A stretch of DNA of 64,000 nt from Aliitabrizicola sp041905595 (GCA_041905595.1 JAYRKT010000007.1:62001-126000), one strand, 5' to 3'; positions 40,957-50,414 are shown, counted from the first letter of the stretch. Notes: a model not told the origin generated them from the sequence alone. Numbers and translations are program-made.

Positions 40957-42555
40957 GTGGCGCGTCAGGCAACGGATCACAAGCCTTGGCAGAGGGCGGA
41001 AACAAGACCGGATCGCTCTGGCAGGGCGGCCTGCGTTTTTGGGCCCGGGATCAGGATCAGGCCCACCCCAAACGCCGCAAGACTTGACGGCCTCGAGCCT
41101 GCCGAGGTCTGGCGCCATTTCGCAGCCATCAGTGACATTCCGAGGGGATCCGGAAAGGAAGGCGCCGCGATTGCCTATGTCACGGGAGTGGCTGCGCAGA
41201 TCGGGCTCCAGTACGAGACGGACGCGGTCGGCAATGTGCTGATCCGCAAGCCTGCGACAAAGGGCATGACCGACCGCACGACGATCGCACTGCAATGCCA
41301 TCTGGACATGGTGCAGGTCTGCGAACCCGGCCTTGCGTTCGACTTCGCCACTCAGGGCGTTTCGGTTCGTGTGGACGGCGACTGGCTGCGAAGCGAAGGA
41401 ACGACACTCGGCGCCGACAACGGGATCGGCGTGGCCTTGATCCTGGCGGTTCTCTCGGCAACCGACCTGCCCCACCCGGACATCGAGGCGCTGTTCACGG
41501 TGGACGAAGAGATTGGCATGACGGGGGCACTGGCCGTTTCCCCGCGACTCCTGACCGCCGAGATGATGATCAACCTCGACATGGGGACGGACAGCGAACT
41601 GACCATCGGCTGCGCGGGTACACTGGACGTCATCTTATCGGGCAATTACGCGACGGAAGAACCTTCCGCCGGACAGGACCATGTCCGGATCACCGTGGCC
41701 GGCGGGGCCGGAGGGCACTCGGGCGAGGATATTCACCTTGGCCGCGCCAATACGATCCATCTTCTTGGTGCGATCCTCAGCGAGTTGGCGAAGACAGTGC
41801 CGTTTCGCGTCGTGGAAATCGTTGCCCCTGGCCAACCGAATGTCATTCCCGGCGGTGCAAGCGCCGTTCTTGCCGTCGGGACTGAAACCGTCCGCAGACT
41901 AGATCGCATCCTCAAGGACATAGCGGTCGAGCGACTTCTGCCCTTCGCCGATCGCGATCCCGATCTGGATGTCAGTTGGGTGCCTGTGACCTGCACAAGT
42001 TCTGCTTTGATGGCAATAGGGGATCAGCACAGATTGCTGGAGGCCCTCGCCCACAGTCCGACAGGGGTTGTCGAGTTCGGCGCAATGAGCGAGGGGCTTG
42101 TCGAAACGTCCTGCAATCTGGGTGCCTTGCTGGTGCGTGGGGGCAGCTTCAAGGCCATCAGCCTCATCAGAAGTGGCACCGAGCGGGGCAAAGGCCGAGT
42201 CCTACAGGATATTCGCGCCGCATGGCGCGCGACCGGCGCTTCCTGCGCGACGGCCAATGACACCCCGGCCTGGCCCACCCGCCCACCGCACCCCAAGCAT
42301 GCCGCCCATCGCGCCGCCCACATCGCGGAAACCGGCGAAGCACCCCGGATTTCGGCGATCCACGCCGCCTTGGAGTGCGGCGTTCTTGCCGCCCGGTTTC
42401 CGCGCATGGCCATGGTCGCCTACGGACCAACCATGCGCGGCATTCACACAACCCAGGAGTGCCTGCAGATCAGCTCGACCAAGAAGGTTTGGGCGATCTT
42501 GAAGCGCACGCTTGCCACTCTTCCTTGCAAAGGTGACCCCCATGACTCTGCCTGA
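40957..42555 (+). CDS. Aminoacyl-histidine dipeptidase (PepD/M20 family)
   Basis: About 490 residues of M20 metallopeptidase (532 codons as read). Family core begins at ARLDGLEPAEVWRHFAAISD; metal ligands are in IALQCHLDMVQV (His, Asp), LGADNGIGVAL (Asp), TVDEEIGMTGA (Glu), NLDMGTD, and the C-terminal GPTMRGIHTTQECL (His). It cleaves Xaa-His or related dipeptides. The N-terminal 45 residues before the core have no family match and no ATG; I use GTG at 40957. An operator ends 9 bp upstream, so the true start may be later or non-canonical. Confidence 0.8.
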   Translation: MARQATDHKPWQRAETRPDRSGRAACVFGPGIRIRPTPNAARLDGLEPAEVWRHFAAISDIPRGSGKEGAAIAYVTGVAAQIGLQYETDAVGNVLIRKPATKGMTDRTTIALQCHLDMVQVCEPGLAFDFATQGVSVRVDGDWLRSEGTTLGADNGIGVALILAVLSATDLPHPDIEALFTVDEEIGMTGALAVSPRLLTAEMMINLDMGTDSELTIGCAGTLDVILSGNYATEEPSAGQDHVRITVAGGAGGHSGEDIHLGRANTIHLLGAILSELAKTVPFRVVEIVAPGQPNVIPGGASAVLAVGTETVRRLDRILKDIAVERLLPFADRDPDLDVSWVPVTCTSSALMAIGDQHRLLEALAHSPTGVVEFGAMSEGLVETSCNLGALLVRGGSFKAISLIRSGTERGKGRVLQDIRAAWRATGASCATANDTPAWPTRPPHPKHAAHRAAHIAETGEAPRISAIHAALECGVLAARFPRMAMVAYGPTMRGIHTTQECLQISSTKKVWAILKRTLATLPCKGDPHDSA

Positions 42556-43615
42556 GACTGCCCTCGAGCTGCGCGTCGCGCGCCGTGTCGTTCAGGAAAT
42601 GTATGCCGTCAAACCGGGCGAGATCGTCGCCATCACTGCGGACAAGGCGACGCCACAGGCGCAGGTCGAGGCCTATTTCCAGGCCTGCATCGAGGCCGGG
42701 GCCGATCCGATCGTGATTTCCTTCAAGACCGCCCGCGACTGCTGCCAGGCGGGCATGCCGGACTGGCCCGCCAGGGCGCTGGTTCCGGCCCTTACCGCCG
42801 CGGATGTCTGGCTCGAAACGAACACGGCCAGCATGCTCTACTCCGACATCTGGGAAGCGGCGATGGCCGGCAATTCCCGGCTCAGATACAATTGCCTTGG
42901 GGGGGTTCCCCTCGCCTCGATCGAGCGGATGTTCTGCGGGTATGACATCCCCAGGATGGAGCGGGTTCTCCGGGTCATCGCCGCCGAGGCAGCAAGGACC
43001 AGCCGGGTCCGGATCACGGCCGCGAACGGCACCGATGTGAGCTACGAAACGGATGCCCGCAATCCGATCGACTATGACAGCGGAGACTATTCGACCAAGC
43101 ATTTCGGCACGCCGCCCGGCTATGCAAACATCGTCCCCAAGGTCGGCACGATGAATGGCCGCATTCGCTTTGACTACATCCAGTTCGCGGACCTGTCGCA
43201 AGGCGGGGACGTCACCTTTGACATGCTGGACGGAAGCATCTCCGCGTTTCACGGAGCGGAAGCGCGCGAGCTCGAAGCCTACATGCGCGGCTTTGGCGAA
43301 GAGAACATGCTCAAGATCAGCCATCACATGATCGGCATGCATCCCCGGGTGCGCCGGTTTGACGGTGATCTGACCGAAAACGAGCGGATCTGGGGCGGGG
43401 CCGACTTCGGGTTCGGACACACCTCGCCCATGGACTTGCCGCCCGACGGCCAGAAGGCCAGTTCGCATATCGACGGAGTGGTTTGCGCGGTGTCAATGTG
43501 GTTCGACGACCGTCTGGTCATGAAGAATGGAGAGTTTGTCCTGGACGAGATAAAGCGCGACGCGGCGGCCCTTTACTCCGAAAGCTCGGTGGCGCTGTCC
43601 AAGGAACTTTCTTGA
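42542..43615 (+). CDS. M29 aminopeptidase-like / NicX-like metalloenzyme
   Basis: 357 residues related to the M29 leucyl aminopeptidase T family and to 2,5-dihydroxypyridine 5,6-dioxygenase (NicX): ISAFHGAEARELEAYMRGFG, MLKISHHMIGMHPRVR (His pair), GHTSPMDLPP and HIDGVVCAVSMWFD. The two subfamilies cannot be told apart from these motifs; the ABC transporter and dipeptidase next to it favour peptide breakdown. Start at 42542, with AAAGGTGA before it, overlaps the PepD-like stop by 14 bp, so they are translationally coupled. Confidence 0.75.
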   Translation: MTLPETALELRVARRVVQEMYAVKPGEIVAITADKATPQAQVEAYFQACIEAGADPIVISFKTARDCCQAGMPDWPARALVPALTAADVWLETNTASMLYSDIWEAAMAGNSRLRYNCLGGVPLASIERMFCGYDIPRMERVLRVIAAEAARTSRVRITAANGTDVSYETDARNPIDYDSGDYSTKHFGTPPGYANIVPKVGTMNGRIRFDYIQFADLSQGGDVTFDMLDGSISAFHGAEARELEAYMRGFGEENMLKISHHMIGMHPRVRRFDGDLTENERIWGGADFGFGHTSPMDLPPDGQKASSHIDGVVCAVSMWFDDRLVMKNGEFVLDEIKRDAAALYSESSVALSKELS

Positions 43616-43664
43616 GGTGGGGCAGTGGCCACTCGACGCCGCCCCTACGTCAGAACCTTCCCCG

Positions 43665-43760
43665 TTCAAGGACTTCAAAACATCGGCCGAGATCAGCCGT
43701 CTTGCGGTGATGATGTACAACCGATTCCGGCTGTCGGTCCGCAACGTGGAAGGCTTTCTA
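43665..43760 (+). pseudogene. IS6-family transposase N-terminal fragment
   Basis: Encodes DFKTSAEISRLAVMMYNRFR then LSVRNVEGFL, clearly homologous to the N-terminus of the transposase remnant at 23074-23748 (HFKTSPEIIRLAVMIYVRFP, LSLRNVEDLL). Only about 32 residues remain; the frame breaks at about 43762. It lies directly after the M29 gene (stop at 43615). Region 43761-43857 shows nothing further. Confidence 0.7.
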
Positions 43761-43857
43761 GTGAGTTCGTCACGATTGTTTGCGATTCTATTGCGCAGCA
43801 CTGTGTGAACTTGGCATCAGCGATAGGACCGAAACCGGCCGCTGACACCAAGATTGC

Positions 43858-44745
43858 TCAACTCCCTGCCTTCCAGTCGGGATCGAGCTTGTCGCGAACC
43901 CGATCCCCAAGCAGATTGAAGGCTAGGGATGTCACCGCGATCGCGGCGCCGGGAAAGGCGGCCAGCCACCAGGCCCGCGGTTGCGACGGCAGCGCCTCGT
44001 AGATCATCATGCCCCACTCTGGCAGCGGCGATTGCACGCCCAGCCCAAGAAATGACAGGCTCGACAGCGAGAGCGTGACAAAGGCCACGTCCATCGTCAT
44101 CTGCACCAGGATCGTGGGCGCAAGCAGCGGCGGCAGCGTGGTGAACAGAAGATAGCTGCGACCTGCCCCCAAAGTAATCGCGGCCGTGACGAAATCCAGG
44201 TTCTTCAGCGCCAGGACGCGTGCCCGGACGATCCGGGCATACCAGGGCCAGAATACCGCGGCGAGCGCCAGTGCCGTCGTAGCAAGACCGCCCCCGAACG
44301 TCGCGGAAATGGCGGCGGCCAGGATAAGTGCGGGAAAGGCAAGAAACAGATCGGTAACGCGCATCAGCACCTCATCGGCCACCCCACCCAGAAGTCCCGC
44401 GACCGCCCCGGTGATCGTCCCGATGGTAGAGGCGATGACGATGACCGCAAGCGACGTGGTCAGCGAGAACCAGGCGCCGGCGATCACACGCGACAGCACA
44501 TCCCTGCCCAGCCCATCCGTCCCGAAGGGATGGGAGAGCGATGGGGGCTTCAGGCGGCTTGTCAGGTCAAGCGCGACCGGGTCGAAGGGGGTAAGGACGA
44601 TGCCCGTCAGCCGCCATATCCCGCCGACGGCGATGCACGCCAGCAAGACCAGAGCGAAAAGCCCGGGGACGCCCAGGAACCGGAAAGTGGCCGCGACGCT
44701 CGACCGCCGCGACGGCGGCGCAGCTGCCTCAATCTGCATGACCAT
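43858..44745 (-). CDS. Peptide-type ABC transporter permease (DppC-like), agmatine-linked cluster
   Basis: 295 residues, six helices; GTDGLGRDVLSRVIAGAWFS, the EAA loop LDFVTAAITLGAGRSYLLF, SFLGLGVQSPLPEWG. Ends GDRVRDKLDPDW, typical of DppC. It is the last gene of the minus operon and lies 9 bp after the DppB-like gene. Confidence 0.88.
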   Translation of the reverse strand: MVMQIEAAAPPSRRSSVAATFRFLGVPGLFALVLLACIAVGGIWRLTGIVLTPFDPVALDLTSRLKPPSLSHPFGTDGLGRDVLSRVIAGAWFSLTTSLAVIVIASTIGTITGAVAGLLGGVADEVLMRVTDLFLAFPALILAAAISATFGGGLATTALALAAVFWPWYARIVRARVLALKNLDFVTAAITLGAGRSYLLFTTLPPLLAPTILVQMTMDVAFVTLSLSSLSFLGLGVQSPLPEWGMMIYEALPSQPRAWWLAAFPGAAIAVTSLAFNLLGDRVRDKLDPDWKAGS

Positions 44746-44754
44746 CGGAATGCC

Positions 44755-45771
44755 TCATGAGCGCAGCCGCGGGTCAAGCCAGACATAGGCCAAATCGACC
44801 GCAAGATTGATAAGGACATAGGCGCAGGACAGGATCAGCGTCATGGCCATGATCGCGTTGTAGTCGACGGCCCGGATTGCCTGCGCGGCATAGCGGCCGA
44901 CGCCCGGCCAGTTGAAGACCGTCTCGACCAGCACGGCGCCCGAGATCATGAAGCCAAGCTGCAAACCGATCACGGTCACGCCGGGCATCATCGCGTTGCG
45001 CATGACATGGCGCAGCAGGATGCGGCGGCGGGAAAGGCCCTTTGCCCGGGCGTGACGCACGAAATCCTTGCCAAGCGTCTCGATGGTCGCGGCCCGCGTG
45101 GTGCGCGTCAGCAGACCGGCCAGCGGCAGGCTGAGGACGATCGCAGGCATCGCCAGGTGCCGAAGGATCTCTCCCGCGAGCGGAAAATCTCCGGCGATCA
45201 GCGCATCGGGGAGAAGCAGCCCTATTACCGTCGGCGGTGGAATGCTGTCCATGTTCAGACGATCGCCAAGCGGCAGCCAGCCGAGCGCCGAGAAGAAGAT
45301 CATCTGCATCAGGATCGCCATCCAGAAATCGGGCAGCGACAGGCCCAGAACGGCAAAACCACGCGCCGAGTAATCCGGCAACCGCTCCTGCCGGCAGGCC
45401 GCCCATGTGCCAAGCACCGTTCCTGTCACGGTCCCGATCACGGCCGCGGCAAGGACAAGTTCCACAGTCGCTGGCAGGAACGAGATCACATCGTCGATCA
45501 CCGGCCGCCGTGTGACGATGGACAGTCCCAGATCGCCTTGCGATAGCGAGGTCAGATAGCTGCGGAACTGGGTCAGGATCGGCGCGTCGAGGCCGAGCCG
45601 CACGCGCACCTCGGCGATTGCCTCCGGCGTCGCCCGGGCGCCTGCATACATGCGGGCCGGGTCCCCCGGCAGAAGCCGGGAGAGCGCGAAGGTCAGAAAA
45701 ACGATGCCAAGCAGCAGCAACGCCGCCGTAACCAGCCTGCGCAGGACAAGGCCCAGAACCTGTGCCAGCAT
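44755..45771 (-). CDS. Peptide-type ABC transporter permease (DppB-like), agmatine-linked cluster
   Basis: 338 residues, six helices; LRRLVTAALLLLGIVFLTFA, SRLLPGDPARMYAGARATPE, and EAA loop FVRHARAKGLSRRRILLRHV. Starts 3 bp after the binding protein stop and belongs with the DppC-like gene. Confidence 0.88.
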   Translation of the reverse strand: MLAQVLGLVLRRLVTAALLLLGIVFLTFALSRLLPGDPARMYAGARATPEAIAEVRVRLGLDAPILTQFRSYLTSLSQGDLGLSIVTRRPVIDDVISFLPATVELVLAAAVIGTVTGTVLGTWAACRQERLPDYSARGFAVLGLSLPDFWMAILMQMIFFSALGWLPLGDRLNMDSIPPPTVIGLLLPDALIAGDFPLAGEILRHLAMPAIVLSLPLAGLLTRTTRAATIETLGKDFVRHARAKGLSRRRILLRHVMRNAMMPGVTVIGLQLGFMISGAVLVETVFNWPGVGRYAAQAIRAVDYNAIMAMTLILSCAYVLINLAVDLAYVWLDPRLRS

Positions 45772-45774
45772 CGG

Positions 45775-47406
45775 TCACGCCCCGCTGCGGCTCATGGCGT
45801 AGAAGGGCAGCGTCAGCGCATAGGCCGGGTTCAGGTCCATGCCCGAGATATCCGTCCGGTAGGGCATCGCCGTGCGATCCTGGAAGATCGGGATCCAGGC
45901 AGGATCCTCGACAGCCACGATCTGTTGCAGCCGCTTCATCTTCTCGAAAAGCGCCGCATCGATTGCCGCGTCCTTGGTTTCTTCAAGAATGCGGTCGACC
46001 TCGTCGTTCCGGTAGAACCCGGCATTCCCGCCCATGGACCCTGCCGAAGCCGAATGAAACAGCGGCCGGGCATATTCGTTCGGGTGGTTGAAGTTCGGCC
46101 ACCAGGAGAAAGCGTACATGTTGTAACGCTCTTCGGGCGGGGCGTCGCCGAAATAGTCTGCAGCAAAGGCGCTGTAGCTCTTCTCGACCAGCGTCAGCGT
46201 GATGCCGACCGATCCCAGCAGCGCCTGGAGAAGTTCGCCGGCCTGCTTGCCGTTGCCTTCGTAGAACAGGTAGCTCAGCTCTGTCCCCGGAGCCACACCG
46301 GCCGCGGTCAGAAGCTCCTGTGCCTTGGCAAGATCGAAGCCGGGCACGGCCTGCTCTGGATTTGCCCCCGACAGCCCCACCGGGAAGCAGCCATTGGCAG
46401 GGTCTTTCAGGCCAAGCTGAATCTGATCGCGATAGGATGCGGCATCGAAGGCATGGTTCATGGCCTGCCGGGCTTTCGGATCGGCGAGCGGGCCGTAGCA
46501 GCCAAGCGCGATGTAGGCCATCGTCAGGGTCTTGCCTTCCGAAACGGCAAATTTGCCTTCGTCCTTCAGGGCGATCGTCTCTTCGGGGGGCAGCGGGAAG
46601 ATGACATCCGCCTCACCGCTTTCCAGCATCTGCAGGCGACTGCTTTCTACCGGCACCGCGCGGATGACGATCTGCTTGAACTGGCCCGGTTTCCAGCCCC
46701 CGCGATAGCCGGGATCGGCCTCGTAGATGGCCTGCTGCCCGGGTTCAAGCGAAGCCAGCCGATAAGGCCCGGTTCCGACCGGATTCGTCTGCAGCCAGGC
46801 GCTGCCTTGATCCTCCGGCCCCGTCGAATGCGCCGCCGCGGCAGACGGGCTTGCAATCCAGAAGCCGTATTGTCCGGACACCTGCACGTCGAAATAGGCA
46901 CGGGGTGCGCCCAGATCGATGGTGATGCGGTTGCCGTCTTCGACAAGGATCTGTTTTTCGCCGTCGTCGATGCCCCAGACATAGCCGTTGCCGGACCCCA
47001 GGGTAAGCGTGCGCAGGATGGCGGCCTTGACCGCTGCTGCATCGCAGACCGTACCATCGTGGAACTTCGCCCCTGCGGCGATTTCGAACGTCCAGCGGCT
47101 GGCATCGTCACTCTTTGTCCAGGACGAGGCAAGCGAGGGAACGACTTCCGTGGTCGACCCGCCCTTCAGTACCGTGAGCGTCTCATAGACCGGCACAAGG
47201 CCCATGGCCCAGTCGATGTTCGTCGCAGGATCGAGGTTGTCCACCGCCGATTCCGTCGCGACCACCAACGTGTCGGCGTCGCGACCCGACGAAATCGGAA
47301 CCTGCGCCCGCGCCATCGACCAAAGCCCCGGTACAGAGATCGTCACCCCACCCGCCATCAGGCCATGGAGGATGCTGCGGCGGGAAATCCGTGAACTCAT
47401 GTGCAT
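45775..47406 (-). CDS. ABC transporter substrate-binding protein (SBP_bac_5), agmatine-linked cluster
   Basis: 543 residues of the DppA/OppA family. The N-terminus has a Tat-like signal: SSRISRRSILHGLMAGGVTI. Family motifs are YETLTVLKGGSTTEVVPSLA, WTFEIAAGAKFHDGTVCDAA and NPVGTGPYRLASLEPG. AAAGGAG lies eight bases before the ATG at 47406. First gene after aguA; likely binds a polyamine, guanidino compound or peptide (inference from context). Confidence 0.88.
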   Translation of the reverse strand: MHMSSRISRRSILHGLMAGGVTISVPGLWSMARAQVPISSGRDADTLVVATESAVDNLDPATNIDWAMGLVPVYETLTVLKGGSTTEVVPSLASSWTKSDDASRWTFEIAAGAKFHDGTVCDAAAVKAAILRTLTLGSGNGYVWGIDDGEKQILVEDGNRITIDLGAPRAYFDVQVSGQYGFWIASPSAAAAHSTGPEDQGSAWLQTNPVGTGPYRLASLEPGQQAIYEADPGYRGGWKPGQFKQIVIRAVPVESSRLQMLESGEADVIFPLPPEETIALKDEGKFAVSEGKTLTMAYIALGCYGPLADPKARQAMNHAFDAASYRDQIQLGLKDPANGCFPVGLSGANPEQAVPGFDLAKAQELLTAAGVAPGTELSYLFYEGNGKQAGELLQALLGSVGITLTLVEKSYSAFAADYFGDAPPEERYNMYAFSWWPNFNHPNEYARPLFHSASAGSMGGNAGFYRNDEVDRILEETKDAAIDAALFEKMKRLQQIVAVEDPAWIPIFQDRTAMPYRTDISGMDLNPAYALTLPFYAMSRSGA

Positions 47407-47448
47407 TATGTCCACTCCTTTGCTTGTCGAACCCGCGCGCCGTGGCGC

Positions 47449-48486
47449 TCAGCGCGGCTGTTGTTGGGTGATGCAGTGAATTCCGCCACCGCCGGCGGCG
47501 ATGTTGGCGATGTTGACCTGCGTGATTGATCGGTCGGGAAAAGCCGCAGCGACTGCATCCCGCGCGGCGGCGTCACCTGGCAGGCCGAACGCCGGCATGA
47601 CGATCCCGCCATTCGCGATGTAGAAATTCACGTAGGAACTTGAGTAGCCCCAATCGCCGTTCCCGTTGCGTCCGCGCTCAGCCTCGCGAATGAACATCAG
47701 TTCCAGTTTGCGTCCCTTGGCGTCGGTCTGGCCCTCCAGTGCCTGTAAGTTCAGCTGGGTCGCTTCGAACGCGGGGCCGGACTCTTCGGAGGATGTCTCG
47801 AACAGCACAACGCCGGGACGGACGAACGTCGCGATACCGTCGATATGGCCGTTGGTCCCGAATTCGCGCGCGTTCCCCGGCAGCCAGATCACCTTTTCCA
47901 CGCCCAGGGCGCGGCGGAACTCGGCCTCCGCATGGTCGCGGGTCAGGCCGGGGTTGCGGTTCGGGTTGAAGGCGACGCTGTCGGTGGTCAGCAGTGTCCC
48001 CTCCCCATCCGAGAAGATCGCGCCGCCCTCCATAGCCAGCGCGGACGTCCGCGCCTCGATGCCGAGTCCGCCAAGCAGACGCCGCGCAAGATGGGCGTCA
48101 TCGACAAAGTCAGGCGTTGCCCCGCCCCAGCCGTTGAACCGCCAGCACAGGCCGGCCAGTTGCCCTTGGGATGTCTTGACGAAGGTCGGGCCGCTGTCCC
48201 TGAACCAGGAGTCGCTGACCGGCAGTTCGATCACCTCGATCTCCGTCCCGAGAAGCTTGCGCGCCCTCGTGGCGGAACCGGGCGCGGCGATCATCCTCAC
48301 CGGTTCATAGTTGGCGATCGCGTGGGCGACATCGGCATATTCGCGCTCGACAAGGTCCAGCTTCTTTCCCCAGGTCGGAAGAACCGGCCACACCATCCAA
48401 CAACAGGCATGGGGCTCGAACTCGGCGGGCCATCTTGTCGATTCCGCAGAAGACTCGGTCGCGCCACTGACATCGATCTTGTTCAT
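47449..48486 (-). CDS. aguA: Agmatine deiminase
   Basis: 345 residues. Agmatine deiminase converts agmatine to N-carbamoylputrescine and ammonia. The family Cys motif GGGGIHCITQQQP is at the C-terminus; other family residues are in VSDSWFRDSGPTFV, NGWGGATPDF, and EFGTNGHIDGIATFV (His). With aguB on the other side of the LysR gene it makes a complete agmatine-to-putrescine pathway. It is divergent from the LysR gene and upstream of the ABC genes. The C-terminus ends at QQPR. Confidence 0.93.
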   Translation of the reverse strand: MNKIDVSGATESSAESTRWPAEFEPHACCWMVWPVLPTWGKKLDLVEREYADVAHAIANYEPVRMIAAPGSATRARKLLGTEIEVIELPVSDSWFRDSGPTFVKTSQGQLAGLCWRFNGWGGATPDFVDDAHLARRLLGGLGIEARTSALAMEGGAIFSDGEGTLLTTDSVAFNPNRNPGLTRDHAEAEFRRALGVEKVIWLPGNAREFGTNGHIDGIATFVRPGVVLFETSSEESGPAFEATQLNLQALEGQTDAKGRKLELMFIREAERGRNGNGDWGYSSSYVNFYIANGGIVMPAFGLPGDAAARDAVAAAFPDRSITQVNIANIAAGGGGIHCITQQQPR

Positions 48487-48542
48487 GTCTTTTCAGATTC
48501 CGATTGCTTTTCTTTCTCGAATCAAGTGTATAAACAGACGTA

Positions 48543-48560
48543 TTCGGGTTCCAACTCGAA
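48543..48560. promoter_or_regulatory. Probable LysR operator between aguA and lysR
   Basis: Imperfect palindrome TTCGGGTTCCAACTCGAA (18 bp, arms TTCGnGTT / AACnCGAA) in the 102-bp region between aguA (start 48486) and the divergent LysR gene (start 48589). No other strong signal is seen here. Confidence 0.5.
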
Positions 48561-48588
48561 TTTCTAAAGTCTGAAAGCAAAATAACTC

Positions 48589-49524
48589 ATGCGAAACGCG
48601 ATGCTTCCCTCCATCAGGGCCCTGGCCGCCTTCGAGGCCGCCGGACGACTGGAGAGCTTCACGCTTGCCGCGCAGGAGCTGGGGATGACGCAGTCTGCGA
48701 TCAGCCACCAGATCCGCTCGCTCGAGGATCAGGTGGGCCAGCCGCTGTTCAACCGCCTGCATCGAAGCGCGGTGCTGACGGATGCGGGCCGCGATCTGCA
48801 GTTCACCATTCGGGACTGCTTTCAGCGGCTCGAGGCCGGGCTGAAGCGGCTGGATCAGTACAAGAAGCCCAATCAGGTGATCGTCTGCATGCCGCCCTCG
48901 CTTGCCGGGCGCTGGCTGATGCCGCGGCTTGAAGACTATCACGCGCAATGTCCGGGCCACGACGTGTGGCTGCACACCACGAACGACGATGTCGATATTG
49001 CCCGTGGCGAATTCCATGTCGTCGTTCGTCGGGGCCGCCCGACTACGCCCGACATCGAGTGCTGGGAGTTGTTCGCCGATCCGCTTACGGCTTTCGCGTC
49101 CCCCGAGTTGATCCGAAAGACCCAGCTTGGTGGTCCCGCCGAAATTCTCAACAGCCCGCTTCTCTATGACGAGCGGCGCGAGGACTGGGCGCTCTGGTTT
49201 GGGACAGCCGGGATTTCTGCGAATCCAGTCCAGGGCTACAACTTCAGTGATTCCGGCATGCTGCTTGAGGCAGCTGCGGCCGGCTTTGGCTTTGCTCTCG
49301 GCAGCATCGTCCTGGCCGCGCCCGATGTTGCTGCCGACCGACTTGCCGCGCCTTTTCCCAGCGTCACGGTGGCGGGAGACGGCTATTTCGCCTGCGTCAG
49401 CCAGCGCTACGCGGGACTGGAAAAGGTCCAGAAATTCCGCCGCTGGCTGGACGAACAGGCTGCACATACACGCGCCTGGGTCGAAGCCCAGGCCCCCGAT
49501 CTACACAAGGAGCAAACGCCATGA
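48589..49524 (+). CDS. LysR family transcriptional regulator of the agmatine cluster
   Basis: 311 residues: HTH (IRALAAFEAAGRLESFTLAA, QELGMTQSAISHQIRSLEDQ) and inducer-binding domain of the GcvA type (NQVIVCMPPSLAGRWLMPRL). It is divergent from aguA and overlaps aguB by 4 bp (ATGA), so it is transcribed with aguB and the DppD/DppF-like genes. It probably controls both divergent operons from the palindrome at 48543-48560. Confidence 0.9.
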   Translation: MRNAMLPSIRALAAFEAAGRLESFTLAAQELGMTQSAISHQIRSLEDQVGQPLFNRLHRSAVLTDAGRDLQFTIRDCFQRLEAGLKRLDQYKKPNQVIVCMPPSLAGRWLMPRLEDYHAQCPGHDVWLHTTNDDVDIARGEFHVVVRRGRPTTPDIECWELFADPLTAFASPELIRKTQLGGPAEILNSPLLYDERREDWALWFGTAGISANPVQGYNFSDSGMLLEAAAAGFGFALGSIVLAAPDVAADRLAAPFPSVTVAGDGYFACVSQRYAGLEKVQKFRRWLDEQAAHTRAWVEAQAPDLHKEQTP

Positions 49525-50414
49525 GCCGCACCCTGACCGTTGCCGCCCTTCAGACCAGCATGAGCTGGGACCAGAAGGCCAATATCGACCGCATGCTCGA
49601 CCTCGCCCACGAGGCGGCCGACCAGGGCGCCCGCCTCGTGCTGCCGTCAGAGCTGTTCGAGACGCCCTATTTCTGCAAGGTCGCCAATGACCGCTACAAG
49701 GCGCTTGCGCGTCTAGCGTCCGACAGTCCGGCCATCGAAGCGTTTCGCCGCTTTGCGCGCGAGCGCAAGGTCGTCGTCCCGGTGTCGTTCTATGAACGGG
49801 CCGAGGATGGGCTGTTCAACTCGGCGGCCATCATCGACGCGGACGGCGAGGTTCTGGGTATCTACCGCAAGTGTCACATCCCGCAGTTCGAAGGATATCG
49901 CGAGTCGGATTATTTCCTGCCCTCTGGCCAGGGTCCGAAGGTCTGGAAGACGCGCTATCTGACCCTCGGCGTCGGTATCTGCTGGGATCAGTGGTTTCCG
50001 GAACTTGCGCGGTCGATGGCCCTGATGGGGGCAGAGCTTCTCGTCTATCCAACCGCCATCGGATCGGAAACCAACTATCCGGACTGGGACAGTTCCGCCC
50101 AGTGGCGCAGTGCGATGCTGGGCCACGCCGCGTCCAACCTCGTGCCGGTGCTTGCGTCAAACCGTGTGGGTGTCGAAGTCGACGACGGCGTTGAAATGAA
50201 GTTCTACGGGACGTCTTTCTGTTCTGACCAGCGGGCCCGCATCGTGGCCGAAGCGCCTCGGGACGAGGAAGCGGTTGTTCTGGCGACGCTCGATCTCGCT
50301 CAGGCGGCGCTCGACCGGAAATTTTGGGGTGTCTACGAAACCCGCCGCCCGCAGATCTACGGCTTGCTCGCCGAAGTTCCGGCCGGCCCGCCGCCCGTTC
50401 CTGCGGGCGAGTAA
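49521..50414 (+). CDS. aguB: N-carbamoylputrescine amidase
   Basis: 297-residue nitrilase-superfamily amidase that hydrolyses N-carbamoylputrescine to putrescine. The catalytic triad is visible: Glu in LPSELFETPYF, Lys in GIYRKCHIPQF, Cys in LGVGICWDQWFPE. The C-terminal VYETRRPQIYG is typical of AguB. It overlaps the LysR gene by 4 bp upstream and the DppD-like gene by one base (TAATG) downstream. Confidence 0.93.
   Translation: MSRTLTVAALQTSMSWDQKANIDRMLDLAHEAADQGARLVLPSELFETPYFCKVANDRYKALARLASDSPAIEAFRRFARERKVVVPVSFYERAEDGLFNSAAIIDADGEVLGIYRKCHIPQFEGYRESDYFLPSGQGPKVWKTRYLTLGVGICWDQWFPELARSMALMGAELLVYPTAIGSETNYPDWDSSAQWRSAMLGHAASNLVPVLASNRVGVEVDDGVEMKFYGTSFCSDQRARIVAEAPRDEEAVVLATLDLAQAALDRKFWGVYETRRPQIYGLLAEVPAGPPPVPAGE

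Noticed and set aside
45925..47394. 489-codon plus-strand ORF opposite the binding protein gene
   Set aside because: Antisense of a typical SBP_bac_5 gene; no domain is visible.
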